64,000 bases of DNA from Serratia bockelmannii (lineage in GTDB: Bacteria > Pseudomonadota > Gammaproteobacteria > Enterobacterales > Enterobacteriaceae): positions 248,001 through 312,000 of the forward strand of contig NZ_VOUX01000002.1 in NCBI RefSeq assembly GCF_008011855.1, in the 5' to 3' direction. Below are positions 18,295-27,298 of the stretch, in pieces. Positions within the stretch are counted from its first letter, which is position 1; every line of letters begins with the position of its first letter. A program made the translations under genes and the position numbers. The notes beneath the pieces were generated by a model that saw only the letters and a list, made by a program, of their open reading frames with translations, was not told the origin of the DNA and made no database searches.

Positions 18295-18356
18295 CTGACA
18301 ACCTCGCCGCCAGCCGCTACGCTGAAAGGCAACCCTACCACCATGAGAACAATAAC

Positions 18357-19163
18357 ATGTCCGAACAAACCGTCAGCTTTATCAAAGGCCGTCACGGCGA
18401 CATCGCCGTGCACGACTGGGGAAACGACAAGCCGCACTATCTGGCGCTGCTGGTGCACGGCTACGGCGAGCACCTCGGCCGCTATCAATACGTGGCGCGC
18501 ACGCTGCAGGCGCAGGGCGCGCGGGTGTTCGGCCCCGACCATCTCGGCCACGGCCTGTCGCAGGGCGAGCGCGTGCTGATCGAAGATTATGACGCCGTGG
18601 TCGACGACGTGCAGCGCGTGGTCAGCCATTTCCGGCAGCAATACCCCACCTTGCCGCTGGTGGTGATCGGCCACTCGATGGGCGGCATGATCGCCACCCG
18701 CTACGTGCAGCGCCATGGCGAGGAGGTACGCGCGCTGGTGCTGTCCGGCCCGCTGCTCGGCGACAGAACGGCGATTTCCGATCTGGCTGAACTGCCGACG
18801 ATCCCCGACGCGCCGCTGGATACCGCGACCCTGGCGCGCGATCCGGCGGTTGGCGCGGCGTATCAGGAAGATCCGCTGGTGTGGCACGGGCCGTTCAAGC
18901 GTCCCACCCTACGCGCCATGCAGCGGATCCTCGCCGCCATCAACGCCGGGCCGGGCTTCGGCGCGCTGCCCACGCTGTGGATCCATGGCGACGACGATCG
19001 GCTGGTGCTGATGAGCGAAACGCAAACCGCGCTCGATCGTCTGCGCGGCGACGATTTCGAACGGATGATCAATGCGGGCGGGCGGCACGAGAGCTTTAAC
19101 GAAACCAATAAGGATCAGATCCTCAAGCGGGTGACTGATTTTATTACGCGGGCGTTAGGCTAA
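18357..19163 (+). CDS. Alpha/beta hydrolase, monoacylglycerol lipase-like
   Basis: 268 aa. LLVHGYGEHLGRY is the oxyanion region, Ser107 is the nucleophile in GHSMGGM, the acid lies in LWIHGDDDRLV and the histidine in GGRHESFNE. This is the serine aminopeptidase/lysophospholipase-like fold used by monoacylglycerol lipases. No signal peptide, so cytoplasmic. It is separated from the upstream pair by a hairpin and may be its own unit. Substrate unknown. Confidence 0.82.
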   Translation: MSEQTVSFIKGRHGDIAVHDWGNDKPHYLALLVHGYGEHLGRYQYVARTLQAQGARVFGPDHLGHGLSQGERVLIEDYDAVVDDVQRVVSHFRQQYPTLPLVVIGHSMGGMIATRYVQRHGEEVRALVLSGPLLGDRTAISDLAELPTIPDAPLDTATLARDPAVGAAYQEDPLVWHGPFKRPTLRAMQRILAAINAGPGFGALPTLWIHGDDDRLVLMSETQTALDRLRGDDFERMINAGGRHESFNETNKDQILKRVTDFITRALG

Positions 19164-19169
19164 GGCGCT

Positions 19170-19198
19170 CCCCCTCGGCATTCAGCCTGCTGAGGGGG
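19170..19198. terminator. Bidirectional hairpin between convergent hydrolase and cupin genes
   Basis: CCCCCTCGGC pairs with GCTGAGGGGG (one G-U pair), a 10-bp stem with a 9-base loop between two convergent stops. Confidence 0.5.
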
Positions 19199-19209
19199 GC
19201 ATGACGGCG

Positions 19210-19575
19210 TCAGCCTTCGACGATGGCGAGGTAGTGTTTGACGAAGCGATCCGAGGTGATGTCCCAGCGCACCGGGGTGCCTTTCTCGACGAACCAGGAA
19301 TCGCCGGCCTGATACTGCACCGATTCGCCGGTGCGTTCGTTGGTCAGGGTCGCGCTGCCTTCCCACACCGTAGCGTGCTCGGCGAACGGATACTCCATCA
19401 CGAAGCTGCCGCGGGTGCAGCTGAACACGCCGCAGTTCAGGTTGTCGGTCGGTTCGCCGAAGATGCTGGCCACGCCGACGTTTGGCGTGCCGGCGATCAC
19501 CGTGGCGCCCAGGTTGCTGACGCTGCCGATCTCCAGCAGTTCTGGCAGCGGTTGTTTAAGCAATAACGGTTTCAT
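19210..19575 (-). CDS. Cupin-domain protein
   Basis: 121 aa. A single small beta-barrel of the cupin_3 (DUF861) type: FSCTRGSFVMEYPFAEHATVWEGSA holds the first motif and YQAGDSWFVEKGTPVRW the second. It follows the FAD oxidoreductase by 18 bp in the same direction. Similar cupins often accompany amine or uronate oxidation genes, perhaps acting on an unstable product; function not established. Confidence 0.8.
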   Translation of the reverse strand: MKPLLLKQPLPELLEIGSVSNLGATVIAGTPNVGVASIFGEPTDNLNCGVFSCTRGSFVMEYPFAEHATVWEGSATLTNERTGESVQYQAGDSWFVEKGTPVRWDITSDRFVKHYLAIVEG

Positions 19576-19593
19576 GAGATTCTCCTCTGAGGG

Positions 19594-20895
19594 TTAACGG
19601 CGGCCTTTCCAGTAGCCGGATGTCTGGTGCCAAACCTTACCGGCGGTGGTCATCACCCGCCGCAGCTTGTCCTTGCCGAAGATGTTGACGTGCGGGATCG
19701 AGCTCATCAGATCGTACCGATCGGATCCTTCGCTCATGCCCTCCGCCAGCACCTTGCACACGATGTGGCTCGGCGTCACGCCGAAGCCGGAGTAGCCCTG
19801 CACGTAAAACACGTTGTCGCGATCCGGCAGCGTGCCGATCTGCGGGAACAGGTTGGCGCTACAGCACAGCGGGCCGCCCCAGGCCAGATCGATCTTCACG
19901 TCTTTCAGGTACGGGAACACCTTCAGCATCAGGTTGCGGTTCCAGGCCTTGAGATCCGATGGGAAATATTCGATCAGGCGGGTGGCGCTGCCGAACAGCA
20001 GCCGGTTCTCGTTGGTCACCCGGTAATAATCGATCACCGGGCGGATGTCGCTGTAGGCGCCGCGGATCGGGCTGATCTGACGGATCAGATCGTCAGACAG
20101 CGGCTCGGTGGCCAGCTGGAAGGCGTAGGTATTGATGGTCTTGCGGTAGATCTGCGGCTCCATGCCGTTGAGAAAGCCGTTGCAGGCCCACAGCATCTTG
20201 TTGGCGCGCACAGAGCCCATGGCGGTACGCACCGTGATGCGCGGGCCATACTCCACGTTGAGCACGCTGCTGTTCTCAAAGATTTTCACCCCGTAGCCGC
20301 TCAGCGCCTTGGCCTCGCCCAGCAGCAGGTTGAGCGAATGTACGTGGCCGCCGCCCATGTGCTTCAGCGCGCAGGTGTAGGCGTCTGAGCCCACCACCTG
20401 CTTCACCTCCGCCCCGGTGTAGAGCTCAATCTCCTCCTGCGGCGCTACCGCCTTGAACTCCTTCAGCCAGCCGCGCAGGGTCTTCTCCTGGCGCGCGTTG
20501 CTGCCGAGATAGCCGTAGCCGAAGCAGAAGTCGGCGTCGATGTCATATTTCTTGATGCGCTCGCGGATAATGCCGGCGCCGAGGTTACTGATTTTGAAGA
20601 TGGTTTCCAGCCCGGCCGGGCCAACGTGGCGCTTGATCTTCTCCAGATCGTGGCCGATGCCGGCCATCACCTGGCCGCCGTTGCGCCCGGTGCCGCCGTA
20701 ACCCAGATAGCGGCCTTCGAGAATGGCGATGTTGGTGATGCCCTTCTCCGCCAGCTCCAGCGCGGTGTTGATGCCGGAGAAGCCGCCGCCGATGATCACC
20801 ACGTCGACGTCCAGATCCTCTTCCAGCGTCGGGAAGCGCAGATCGTATTTTTTGGTCGCCGCGTAGTAGGTTAAGGACTCGATTTCGTTGTTCAC
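19594..20895 (-). CDS. FAD-dependent amine oxidoreductase (PuuB/BauB-like)
   Basis: 433 aa DAO-family flavoprotein. The ADP-binding motif VVIIGGGFSGINTALELAEKG starts at about residue 33, and GYGGTGRNGGQV follows as in gamma-glutamylputrescine oxidase (PuuB). In Pseudomonas aeruginosa a protein of this kind (BauB) belongs to the beta-alanine regulon, and here bauA/bauC-like genes lie 3 kb away. It probably deaminates an amine or gamma-glutamylated amine in the cytoplasm. The promoter carries a GATAAT -10 and an 18-bp palindrome at 20959, suggesting control by the neighbouring LuxR protein. Confidence 0.83.
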   Translation of the reverse strand: MNNEIESLTYYAATKKYDLRFPTLEEDLDVDVVIIGGGFSGINTALELAEKGITNIAILEGRYLGYGGTGRNGGQVMAGIGHDLEKIKRHVGPAGLETIFKISNLGAGIIRERIKKYDIDADFCFGYGYLGSNARQEKTLRGWLKEFKAVAPQEEIELYTGAEVKQVVGSDAYTCALKHMGGGHVHSLNLLLGEAKALSGYGVKIFENSSVLNVEYGPRITVRTAMGSVRANKMLWACNGFLNGMEPQIYRKTINTYAFQLATEPLSDDLIRQISPIRGAYSDIRPVIDYYRVTNENRLLFGSATRLIEYFPSDLKAWNRNLMLKVFPYLKDVKIDLAWGGPLCCSANLFPQIGTLPDRDNVFYVQGYSGFGVTPSHIVCKVLAEGMSEGSDRYDLMSSIPHVNIFGKDKLRRVMTTAGKVWHQTSGYWKGRR

Positions 20896-20930
20896 TGCCG
20901 CACTCCCGATTGCCTATGCCATGACATCGG

Positions 20931-20976
20931 ATTATCGGGAGCAGTGGGATCGTTCGCTATGTCCCCTTAGGGACAT
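20931..20976 (-). promoter_or_regulatory. LuxR-type palindrome and -10 element of the FAD oxidoreductase gene
   Basis: ATGTCCC-CTTA-GGGACAT (20959-20976) is a perfect 7-bp inverted repeat. A GATAAT -10 (minus strand, 20936-20931) begins 31.5 bp from its centre, the activator geometry also seen at the ats and permease promoters. The half-site GTCC is shared with those boxes but the spacing is two bases longer, fitting a different LuxR protein, the one encoded at 20997-21755. Confidence 0.6.
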
Positions 20977-20996
20977 TCGCTACAAAAAATTAACAT

Positions 20997-21755
20997 TCAC
21001 GCGCTGCGCCGCTGCGGGGCGGTCAGCAGCAGGCTAAACAACTCGGCCTGCGAGCCGATGTTCAGCTTGCCGTAGATGTTCTTGCGGTGATTTTTTACCG
21101 TGCCGAGGCTGATGAACAGCCGGTCGGCAATCTGCTGCGAACCGCAGCCGGCGAGGATCAGATCGACGATCTCGCGCTCGCGCGGCGTCAGCAGATAACG
21201 CGCCTGCCCGCCGTCGTTGTTCACCGTCGCGGCCTCGGCCGGCGCCGCCACCACCTCACCGTGCAGCCGCGCCACGCTTTTCACCAGCGTCAGCGCACTG
21301 CGCAGATCCGCCCGCTGCGGATAGCGTACCGTCACCGTGCGGCGCGCCGAGCCGAAGAACACCCCCAGCCCGCGCTCCGGCGTCAGCTGCAGCAGCACGC
21401 CGGCCTCGTCGTGCCAGCCGGTCTTGCGATAAAAATTACGGTAATAATCGCTGTGATAAAACCCGCAGGGCGCCAGCTGGCGCAGCGTGAGCACCTCGCC
21501 TTCGCCGCCGTCGCTCAGCGCGCGGTAAAACGGATCCTGCAGGTAGGCGCCCTGTTGGTAGATCTGGTTGACCGCATCGCTGTTTTCCCGCTCGGTTTTA
21601 ATCAGGCAGCGCGGCGGCCGGCCGCGTTCGAAGGCATAGACGATGGCGTTGTCGAAGGCGAAAAATCCCTCCAGCCAGCTCAACAGGCTGGGATAAAAGC
21701 GTGGGCTGGCCACCGCATCGATCACCGCAGACAAGCGTTCAACCTGAATTTCCAT
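20997..21755 (-). CDS. LuxR-family transcriptional regulator
   Basis: 252 aa. The C-terminal HTH reads LLTPREREIVDLILAGCGS followed by DRLFISLGTVKNHRKNI, a clear LuxR domain. The N-terminal ~180 residues show no receiver signature. The gene lies upstream of the FAD oxidoreductase, on the same strand but with 101 bp between them that carry a palindromic box. It is likely the activator of that amine-oxidation unit. The ribosome site is GAGGCGGGT before the ATG. Confidence 0.85.
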   Translation of the reverse strand: MEIQVERLSAVIDAVASPRFYPSLLSWLEGFFAFDNAIVYAFERGRPPRCLIKTERENSDAVNQIYQQGAYLQDPFYRALSDGGEGEVLTLRQLAPCGFYHSDYYRNFYRKTGWHDEAGVLLQLTPERGLGVFFGSARRTVTVRYPQRADLRSALTLVKSVARLHGEVVAAPAEAATVNNDGGQARYLLTPREREIVDLILAGCGSQQIADRLFISLGTVKNHRKNIYGKLNIGSQAELFSLLLTAPQRRSA

Positions 21756-21768
21756 ACCCGCCTCGCCA

Positions 21769-21786
21769 TTATTAATACATTAACAA
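21769..21786. promoter_or_regulatory. AT-rich imperfect palindrome upstream of the LuxR gene
   Basis: TTATTAA-TACA-TTAACAA has one mismatch per arm and the same 7-4-7 layout as the hpaG palindrome. It lies 14 bp before the LuxR start and could be an operator. Weak evidence; AT-rich promoter DNA can produce such matches by chance. Confidence 0.3.
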
Positions 21787-21984
21787 TCTACCGATTTCGG
21801 ATGGTGTTGGCCGCATGAAGGCCGGTACTGTTAAAAAAAGCACCCAAAACGCCGAAATGCAAGAGCGCGATCGTTTACATGTTAAACAACTCACAGGTTG
21901 CCGCGGCGGGGAAAGCGGTGGCCGCTCCGCGCCCGCTGGCTTATGCTGTGGCATCGCGCTCTGCAACGTCGTCAAGGAGACCTC

Positions 21985-23112
21985 ATGTCCGTCAGCCACA
22001 TCATCGCCAACCGCCAGACCTGGTTCGGCCACGGCAGCATCCAGCAACTGCCGCCGCTGCTGCTTGCCGATCCGCAGCCGACGCTGCTGTTCAGCTGCCG
22101 ATCTTTTCTCAACGGCCCGGTGTACGCCGGCCTGCGCGAATCGCTGACGCCGCTGCTTATCGGCACTGAGATCGTCAGCCACGAGGCGTCGCCGCAGGAA
22201 ATAGACGCCTGGGTGGCGCGCTGGCGCGGACAGGTGCAGCGCGTAGTGGCCATCGGCGGCGGCAGCGTGCTGGACGCCGCCAAAGCGTTCTCCGCGCTGG
22301 TGGAGCACCCGCTGCCAACGCTGCGCTATATGGAAAAGGTGGGCGACAGCAAAATCAGCGGCGCCACCCTGCCGCTGATCGCCATTCCCACCACCGCCGG
22401 CACCGGCAGCGAGGTGACGCAGAACGCGGTGATCACCGATACCCAGGTCAGCAAAGTGAAGGCCTCGCTGCGCCACAATAACTTCGTGCCGCACACCGCC
22501 ATTCTCGATCCGCAGCTGCTGGCGGGCGCACCGGACAAAGTGTTGGCCTACTGCGCTATCGACGCCTTCACCCACCTGTTCGAGGCCTATCTGTCGAAAA
22601 CCGCCGGCGCCATGACGCGCGACATGTCGCTGAACGGCATACGCCACTTCCTCGCCGCCTGGCCGGCGCTCAACCGCAGCGATGCGGCGCGCGAGGCGAT
22701 CATGCAGGCTTCCTACCTCGGCGGGCTGACGCTGAGCGCCGCCGGGCTGGGGGTCATTCACGGCATCGCCGGCGAGATCGGCGCGCTGCGCGACTACCAC
22801 CACGGCCAAGTCTGTGGCCGCCTGCTGCTGCCGTTCCTCGCCCTGCTGGAAACCAGCGAACAGCCGCAGCAACGCGCGCTGATGGCCGAGCTGGCCGCGC
22901 GCCTGTACCCGCACTGGCAGGGCAGCCCGGAGAGCTACCTGACCGATTTCATCACCCGCCACGCCATTGCGCCGTTCTGGCAGGACGATTTGCCGATTTC
23001 CGGCCAGGAATTGGCGGTGGCGCTGGAGAAATCCAACAGCAAGAATTCCTGGATCGACTATGCGCCGGCGCAGCGGCAACGGATGATCGAAGAGGCGTTT
23101 CGCGTCGAATGA
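21985..23112 (+). CDS. Iron-containing alcohol dehydrogenase
   Basis: 375 aa group III alcohol dehydrogenase. The nucleotide motif AIGGGSVLDAAKA is at ~89-101 and PTTAGTGSEVT follows. The metal ligands are Asp193 and His197 (AIDAFTHLFE), His259 (GVIHGIAG) and His273 (DYHHGQ). The start is the ATG with AAGGAGA upstream. It could oxidise an omega-hydroxy acid such as 3-hydroxypropionate or reduce a semialdehyde; the location between amine-oxidation and beta-alanine genes suggests this but does not prove it. Confidence 0.85.
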   Translation: MSVSHIIANRQTWFGHGSIQQLPPLLLADPQPTLLFSCRSFLNGPVYAGLRESLTPLLIGTEIVSHEASPQEIDAWVARWRGQVQRVVAIGGGSVLDAAKAFSALVEHPLPTLRYMEKVGDSKISGATLPLIAIPTTAGTGSEVTQNAVITDTQVSKVKASLRHNNFVPHTAILDPQLLAGAPDKVLAYCAIDAFTHLFEAYLSKTAGAMTRDMSLNGIRHFLAAWPALNRSDAAREAIMQASYLGGLTLSAAGLGVIHGIAGEIGALRDYHHGQVCGRLLLPFLALLETSEQPQQRALMAELAARLYPHWQGSPESYLTDFITRHAIAPFWQDDLPISGQELAVALEKSNSKNSWIDYAPAQRQRMIEEAFRVE

Positions 23113-23151
23113 TTATATAATCAGATCAACGCACTAGCAGGAGTTAAGAAA

Positions 23152-23244
23152 ATGGGCATCATCGGCTGGATCTTCGCCGGCATCGCGGTCGGCATCCTGG
23201 TCGGCGCGCTGATCAGGATCTTCGGCAAGAAGAAAGAGCAGTAA
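23152..23244 (+). CDS. 30-aa single-span small membrane protein
   Basis: An open frame coding MGIIGWIFAGIAVGILVGAL, then RIF and a basic C-terminal KKK tail. It has an AGGAG ribosome site eight bases upstream. One glycine-rich transmembrane helix with a charged end is typical of small inner-membrane proteins. It lies 39 bp after the Fe-ADH stop, which overlaps a 12-bp palindrome GATTATATAATC (23111-23122), and 3 bp before the convergent LysR stop. Not recognised; could be a regulatory small protein. Confidence 0.55.
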   Translation: MGIIGWIFAGIAVGILVGALIRIFGKKKEQ

Positions 23245-23247
23245 GCG

Positions 23248-24177
23248 TCACGCTGTTCCGTGGGCCGCCAGCAGGCACTCATGGAACAGCTTCACCACCC
23301 GCTGCGGCACCGGCGAGCGGCGCAGCACGCTGGAGTATTCGCAGTGATAGCGGAACAGCGCCGGTTTGATCGCCCGCATCATATTCTGCGCCACGAAAAA
23401 CGCCGCGTAGTGATCAGGCAAAAAGCCGACGTATTTGCCGGACAGGATCAGCGTGGCGATCGACTCCTGCGCAAACCCCGTCGCCTTGCGATGCAAATGT
23501 TGCTGCAGGCTCAGTTCCATATTCGGCGAATGATAGCCTAATCCGGCGAAGGCATAATTGTGCAGCAGATCCCAATTTAATGTTTCATGGGGGCCGGAAA
23601 ATAATTCATGCTGCGCGCCGCAATATAAGAACATCCTCTCACTGAATAACGGATGATAAGATAAACTTTCCGCGCTGCGGTGCATGGGAATAACGCCAAC
23701 CTGAAATTGCCCGTCAATGACGCCGCGTTCAATGGTATTAATCGGCTCCACGTACATTTGCAAAGAAACCTCCGGCGCGCGCTCGCTGAATAACGCGATG
23801 GCCCGGCCGATCTGCGCCTGCGGATTGCTGACCGTATGGTCGAATATCGCCACGTGCAGCTGCCCGCCCATGCGCTGGTGCACCTCGTCCACCCCGCGCC
23901 GGAACGCCTCGGTGGCCGCCAGCAGGTTGACCGTTTCCTGATAGATCAACAGCCCCTCGTCGGTAACCGCAAAACCCTCGCGCCCGCGCTGGCACAGCGT
24001 CAGACCCAGCCGCTGCTCCAGATCCTTGATGTGCTTGCTGATGGTCGACAGGCTGATATTCAGCTCCAGTTCGGCGGCGCTCATGCCGCCGCAGTCGACC
24101 ACGGCCTTGAATACCCGCAGCAAACGCAGATCCATATCCGACAATTGCCCTAACAGCGCGCGCTTTTTTACTTGCAT
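23248..24177 (-). CDS. LysR-family regulator (BauR-like position)
   Basis: 309 aa. The N-terminal winged HTH contains DMDLRLLRVFKAVVDCGGMSA, followed by the dimerisation helix and effector domain. It is divergent from the beta-alanine transaminase gene with a 135-bp AT-rich interval that should carry its operator. In P. aeruginosa the LysR protein BauR activates bauABCD in response to beta-alanine; the same arrangement is seen here. Inducer identity is inferred. Confidence 0.85.
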   Translation of the reverse strand: MQVKKRALLGQLSDMDLRLLRVFKAVVDCGGMSAAELELNISLSTISKHIKDLEQRLGLTLCQRGREGFAVTDEGLLIYQETVNLLAATEAFRRGVDEVHQRMGGQLHVAIFDHTVSNPQAQIGRAIALFSERAPEVSLQMYVEPINTIERGVIDGQFQVGVIPMHRSAESLSYHPLFSERMFLYCGAQHELFSGPHETLNWDLLHNYAFAGLGYHSPNMELSLQQHLHRKATGFAQESIATLILSGKYVGFLPDHYAAFFVAQNMMRAIKPALFRYHCEYSSVLRRSPVPQRVVKLFHECLLAAHGTA

Positions 24178-24312
24178 AAAACCTTAAGTAAGTTTCGACA
24201 TATGATTATTCACAGTAGAGAACAAGCGGTACATAGTCAATTTCGCACAACAATTCGTTAACAACTCATTTTATTTAATTAATCGCACTTATTTTCCTGC
24301 CCGGAGGAAAAC

Positions 24313-25653
24313 ATGGCCGCTGAAAATTATTCGCTTAATCGTCTCGATGCCGAAGGGTTAGAGGCCCATTGGATGCCTTTTACCGGCAACCGTAATTTTA
24401 AAGCGCAGCCGCGCATCATTACTCAGGCCGCAGGGGCGTATTACACCAGCCACGACGGCAGAAAGATTTTCGACGGCCTGTCCGGATTGTGGTGCTGCGG
24501 ATTGGGGCACGGCCGGCAGGAAATCACCGACGCCGCCCAGCGCCAGCTGGCGACGCTGGATTACTCGCCGGCGTTTCAGTTCGGCCACCCGCTGTCGTTC
24601 GAGCTGGCCAACAAAATCAAGACGCTGACGCCGGCGGGGCTGGATTACGTGTTCTTCACCGGCTCCGGCTCGGAAGCGGCGGACACCTCGCTGAAAATGG
24701 CGCGCGCTTACTGGCGCGCCAAAGGCCAGGCGGGCAAAACCTGCTTTATCGGCCGGGAAAAGGGCTATCACGGCGTTAACTTCGGCGGCATCTCGGTCGG
24801 CGGCATCGCCGGCAACCGCAAGACGTTCGGCGCCGGCGCCGAGGCGGACCACCTGCCGCACACCCTGCTGGCCGGCAACGCCTTTTCGCGCGGCATGCCG
24901 CAACAGGGGGCGGAGCTGGCGGAAGAGCTCAACCGCATCATCGCGCTGCGCGACGCCTCGACGATCGCCGCGGTGATCGTCGAACCGTTCTCCGGCTCCG
25001 CCGGGGTGATCGTGCCGCCGGTCGGCTACTTGCAGCGCCTGCGCGAAATCTGTACCCAGCATGACATCCTGCTGATCTTCGACGAAGTGATCACCGCCTT
25101 CGGCCGCTGCGGCGCGATGACCGGCGCCGAGGCGTTCGGCGTCACGCCGGACATCATGAACATCGCCAAACAGGTGACCAACGGCGCGCAGCCGATGGGC
25201 GCGGTGGTGGTACGGCCGGAGATTTACCACACCTTCATGAACGGCGGCGAGCCGGACTACCAGCTCGAATTCCCGCACGGCTACACCTACTCCGCCCATC
25301 CGGTCAGCTGCGCGGTCGCGCTGGCGACGCTGGACATCCTGCAGCGCGAACAGATGGTGGAGCGCGTACAGGCGCTGGCGCCCTACTTCGAGCGCGCGGT
25401 GCACAGCCTGCAAGGAGCCAAACACGTCGCCGACATTCGCAATATCGGCCTGGCGGCCGGCATCACGCTGGCGGCGCGGCCCGGCGAGCCGGCGCGGCGT
25501 CCCTTCGAGGCGGCGATGCGCTGCTGGGAAAGCGGATTTTACGTGCGCTACGGCGGCGACACCCTGCAGCTGGCGCCGCCGTTCATCAGCAGCGAAGCGC
25601 AGATCGATGCGCTGATCAACGCCGTGGGCGACGCCCTCAACGCCACCGAATAA
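24313..25653 (+). CDS. bauA: Beta-alanine/omega-amino acid--pyruvate transaminase
   Basis: 446 aa class III PLP aminotransferase. FTGSGSEAADTSLKMARAYW binds the cofactor phosphate, LIFDEVITAFGR contains the ring-stacking Asp, and Lys286 in MNIAKQVTNG is the PLP lysine. It should convert beta-alanine and pyruvate to malonate semialdehyde and L-alanine. It begins with a CCGGAGG-type ribosome site and is followed 10 bp later by the CoA-acylating semialdehyde dehydrogenase, the pairing of bauA and bauC. Confidence 0.9.
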   Translation: MAAENYSLNRLDAEGLEAHWMPFTGNRNFKAQPRIITQAAGAYYTSHDGRKIFDGLSGLWCCGLGHGRQEITDAAQRQLATLDYSPAFQFGHPLSFELANKIKTLTPAGLDYVFFTGSGSEAADTSLKMARAYWRAKGQAGKTCFIGREKGYHGVNFGGISVGGIAGNRKTFGAGAEADHLPHTLLAGNAFSRGMPQQGAELAEELNRIIALRDASTIAAVIVEPFSGSAGVIVPPVGYLQRLREICTQHDILLIFDEVITAFGRCGAMTGAEAFGVTPDIMNIAKQVTNGAQPMGAVVVRPEIYHTFMNGGEPDYQLEFPHGYTYSAHPVSCAVALATLDILQREQMVERVQALAPYFERAVHSLQGAKHVADIRNIGLAAGITLAARPGEPARRPFEAAMRCWESGFYVRYGGDTLQLAPPFISSEAQIDALINAVGDALNATE

Positions 25654-25663
25654 GGAGAGAACC

Positions 25664-27172
25664 ATGACCATCACCCATTGGATCAACGGCGAGCCCGCCG
25701 CCGGCGGCGAACGCAGCCAGCCGGTTTACGACCCGGCCACCGGCCAATCGGCGCAGGAGGTGCAGTTGGCCGACCGCGCCACGGTGGAGCGCGCCATCGC
25801 CGCCGCCGAACAGGCTTATCCCGCCTGGCGCGATACCCCTCCGCTGAAGCGCGCGCGCATCATGATGAAGCTCAAGGATCTGCTGGAGCAACACGCCGAC
25901 GCCATCTGCCAGTTAATCACCGCCGAGCACGGCAAGGTGCTCAGCGACGCCCTGGGCGAACTGCAGCGCGGCATTGAGAATATCGAATACGCCAGCTATG
26001 TGCCGGAACTGCTGAAGGGTGAACACAGCAAAGAGGCAGGCCCGGGCATCGACAGCTGGAGCGAGTTTCAGCCGCTGGGGGTGGTGGCGGGCATCACCCC
26101 GTTCAACTTCCCGGCGATGGTGCCGCTGTGGATGTGGCCAATGGCGGTCGCCTGCGGCAACACCTTCGTGCTGAAACCTTCCGAGCGCGTGCCTTCCGCC
26201 GCGCTGTATATCGCGCGGCTGGCGGCGGAAGCCGGGCTGCCACCGGGGGTGCTCAACGTGGTCAACGGCGACCGCGAAGCGGTGGAGACGCTGCTGCATG
26301 ACGGGCGCGTCAAAGCGATCAGCTTCGTCGGTTCGACGCCGGTGGCGGAGCACATCTATCACACCGGCTGCGGCCAGAACAAACGGGTGCAGGCGCTGGG
26401 CGGCGCCAAAAACCACGCGGTGGTGCTGCCGGACGCCGATATCCCCGGCGCGGTCGGCGCGCTGATGGGCGCGGCGTTCGGCTCGTGCGGCCAGCGCTGC
26501 ATGGCCATCCCGCTGGTGGTGGCGGTGGGCGACGACACCGCCGACGCGCTGATCGCCGGGCTGCGGCAACAGATGGCCGCCATGCGCGTCGGCCCCGGCA
26601 GCGACAACCGCAACGACATGGGGCCGCTGGTGACCCAGCAGCATTATCAGAAGGTGAAAGGCTATATCGAGCAGGGCGTAGCCGAAGGCGCCGAGCTGCT
26701 GGTGGACGGCCGCGAGCTGAGCGTGATCGGCGCCGACGGCCGCCCCAGCCAGGGGTATTTCCTCGGCCCGACGCTGTTCGATCACGTGACGCCCGGCATG
26801 CGCATCTATCAGGAGGAGATCTTCGGCCCGGTGCTCGGCGTTGTGCGCGCGGCCTCGCTGCCGGAGGCGATGGCCTTGATCGACGCCCACGAATACGGCA
26901 ACGGCACCTGCCTGTTCACCCGCGACGGCGAAGCGGCGCGCCACTTTTCCAGCCGCATTCAGGTCGGCATGGTGGGGATCAACGTGGCGCTGCCTGTGCC
27001 GGTGGCCTACCACTCGTTCGGCGGCTGGAAGCGCTCGCTGTTTGGCGATCTGCACGCCTACGGCCCGGACGCCGTCAGGTTCTACACCAAACGCAAGACC
27101 GTGACCCAGCGCTGGCCGGCCTCCGGCGATGCCCGCCGCGCCAGCTTCAGCTTCCCGTCGGGGCAGGGGTAA
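25664..27172 (+). CDS. mmsA: CoA-acylating (methyl)malonate-semialdehyde dehydrogenase
   Basis: 502 aa. An aldehyde dehydrogenase of the MMSDH branch: ITPFNFPAMVPLWMWPMA, FVGSTPVAEHIY and nucleophile Cys279 in SCGQRCMAI. Family members turn malonate or methylmalonate semialdehyde into acetyl- or propionyl-CoA with release of CO2. Here it most likely handles malonate semialdehyde made by the transaminase just upstream, as BauC does. A GC-rich hairpin at 27193 follows. Confidence 0.9.
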   Translation: MTITHWINGEPAAGGERSQPVYDPATGQSAQEVQLADRATVERAIAAAEQAYPAWRDTPPLKRARIMMKLKDLLEQHADAICQLITAEHGKVLSDALGELQRGIENIEYASYVPELLKGEHSKEAGPGIDSWSEFQPLGVVAGITPFNFPAMVPLWMWPMAVACGNTFVLKPSERVPSAALYIARLAAEAGLPPGVLNVVNGDREAVETLLHDGRVKAISFVGSTPVAEHIYHTGCGQNKRVQALGGAKNHAVVLPDADIPGAVGALMGAAFGSCGQRCMAIPLVVAVGDDTADALIAGLRQQMAAMRVGPGSDNRNDMGPLVTQQHYQKVKGYIEQGVAEGAELLVDGRELSVIGADGRPSQGYFLGPTLFDHVTPGMRIYQEEIFGPVLGVVRAASLPEAMALIDAHEYGNGTCLFTRDGEAARHFSSRIQVGMVGINVALPVPVAYHSFGGWKRSLFGDLHAYGPDAVRFYTKRKTVTQRWPASGDARRASFSFPSGQG

Positions 27173-27192
27173 CACATAAGAACAATAAACTT

Positions 27193-27213
27193 CCGGGGAG
27201 CAACGCTCCCCGG
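27193..27213 (+). terminator. Hairpin after the bauA-mmsA pair
   Basis: CCGGGGAGC-AAC-GCTCCCCGG is a perfect 9-bp stem 20 bp after the mmsA stop, followed by GCATTTA. The short T-run makes it a moderate terminator or attenuator ahead of the permease gene. Confidence 0.55.
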
Positions 27214-27298
27214 CATTTAGCGCGCTCCATTTGATTCCTGCGTACAGCCTGTGCAGCAAAACAATAACTCACTCACACGTTAATGGAGTCGTTATCCC

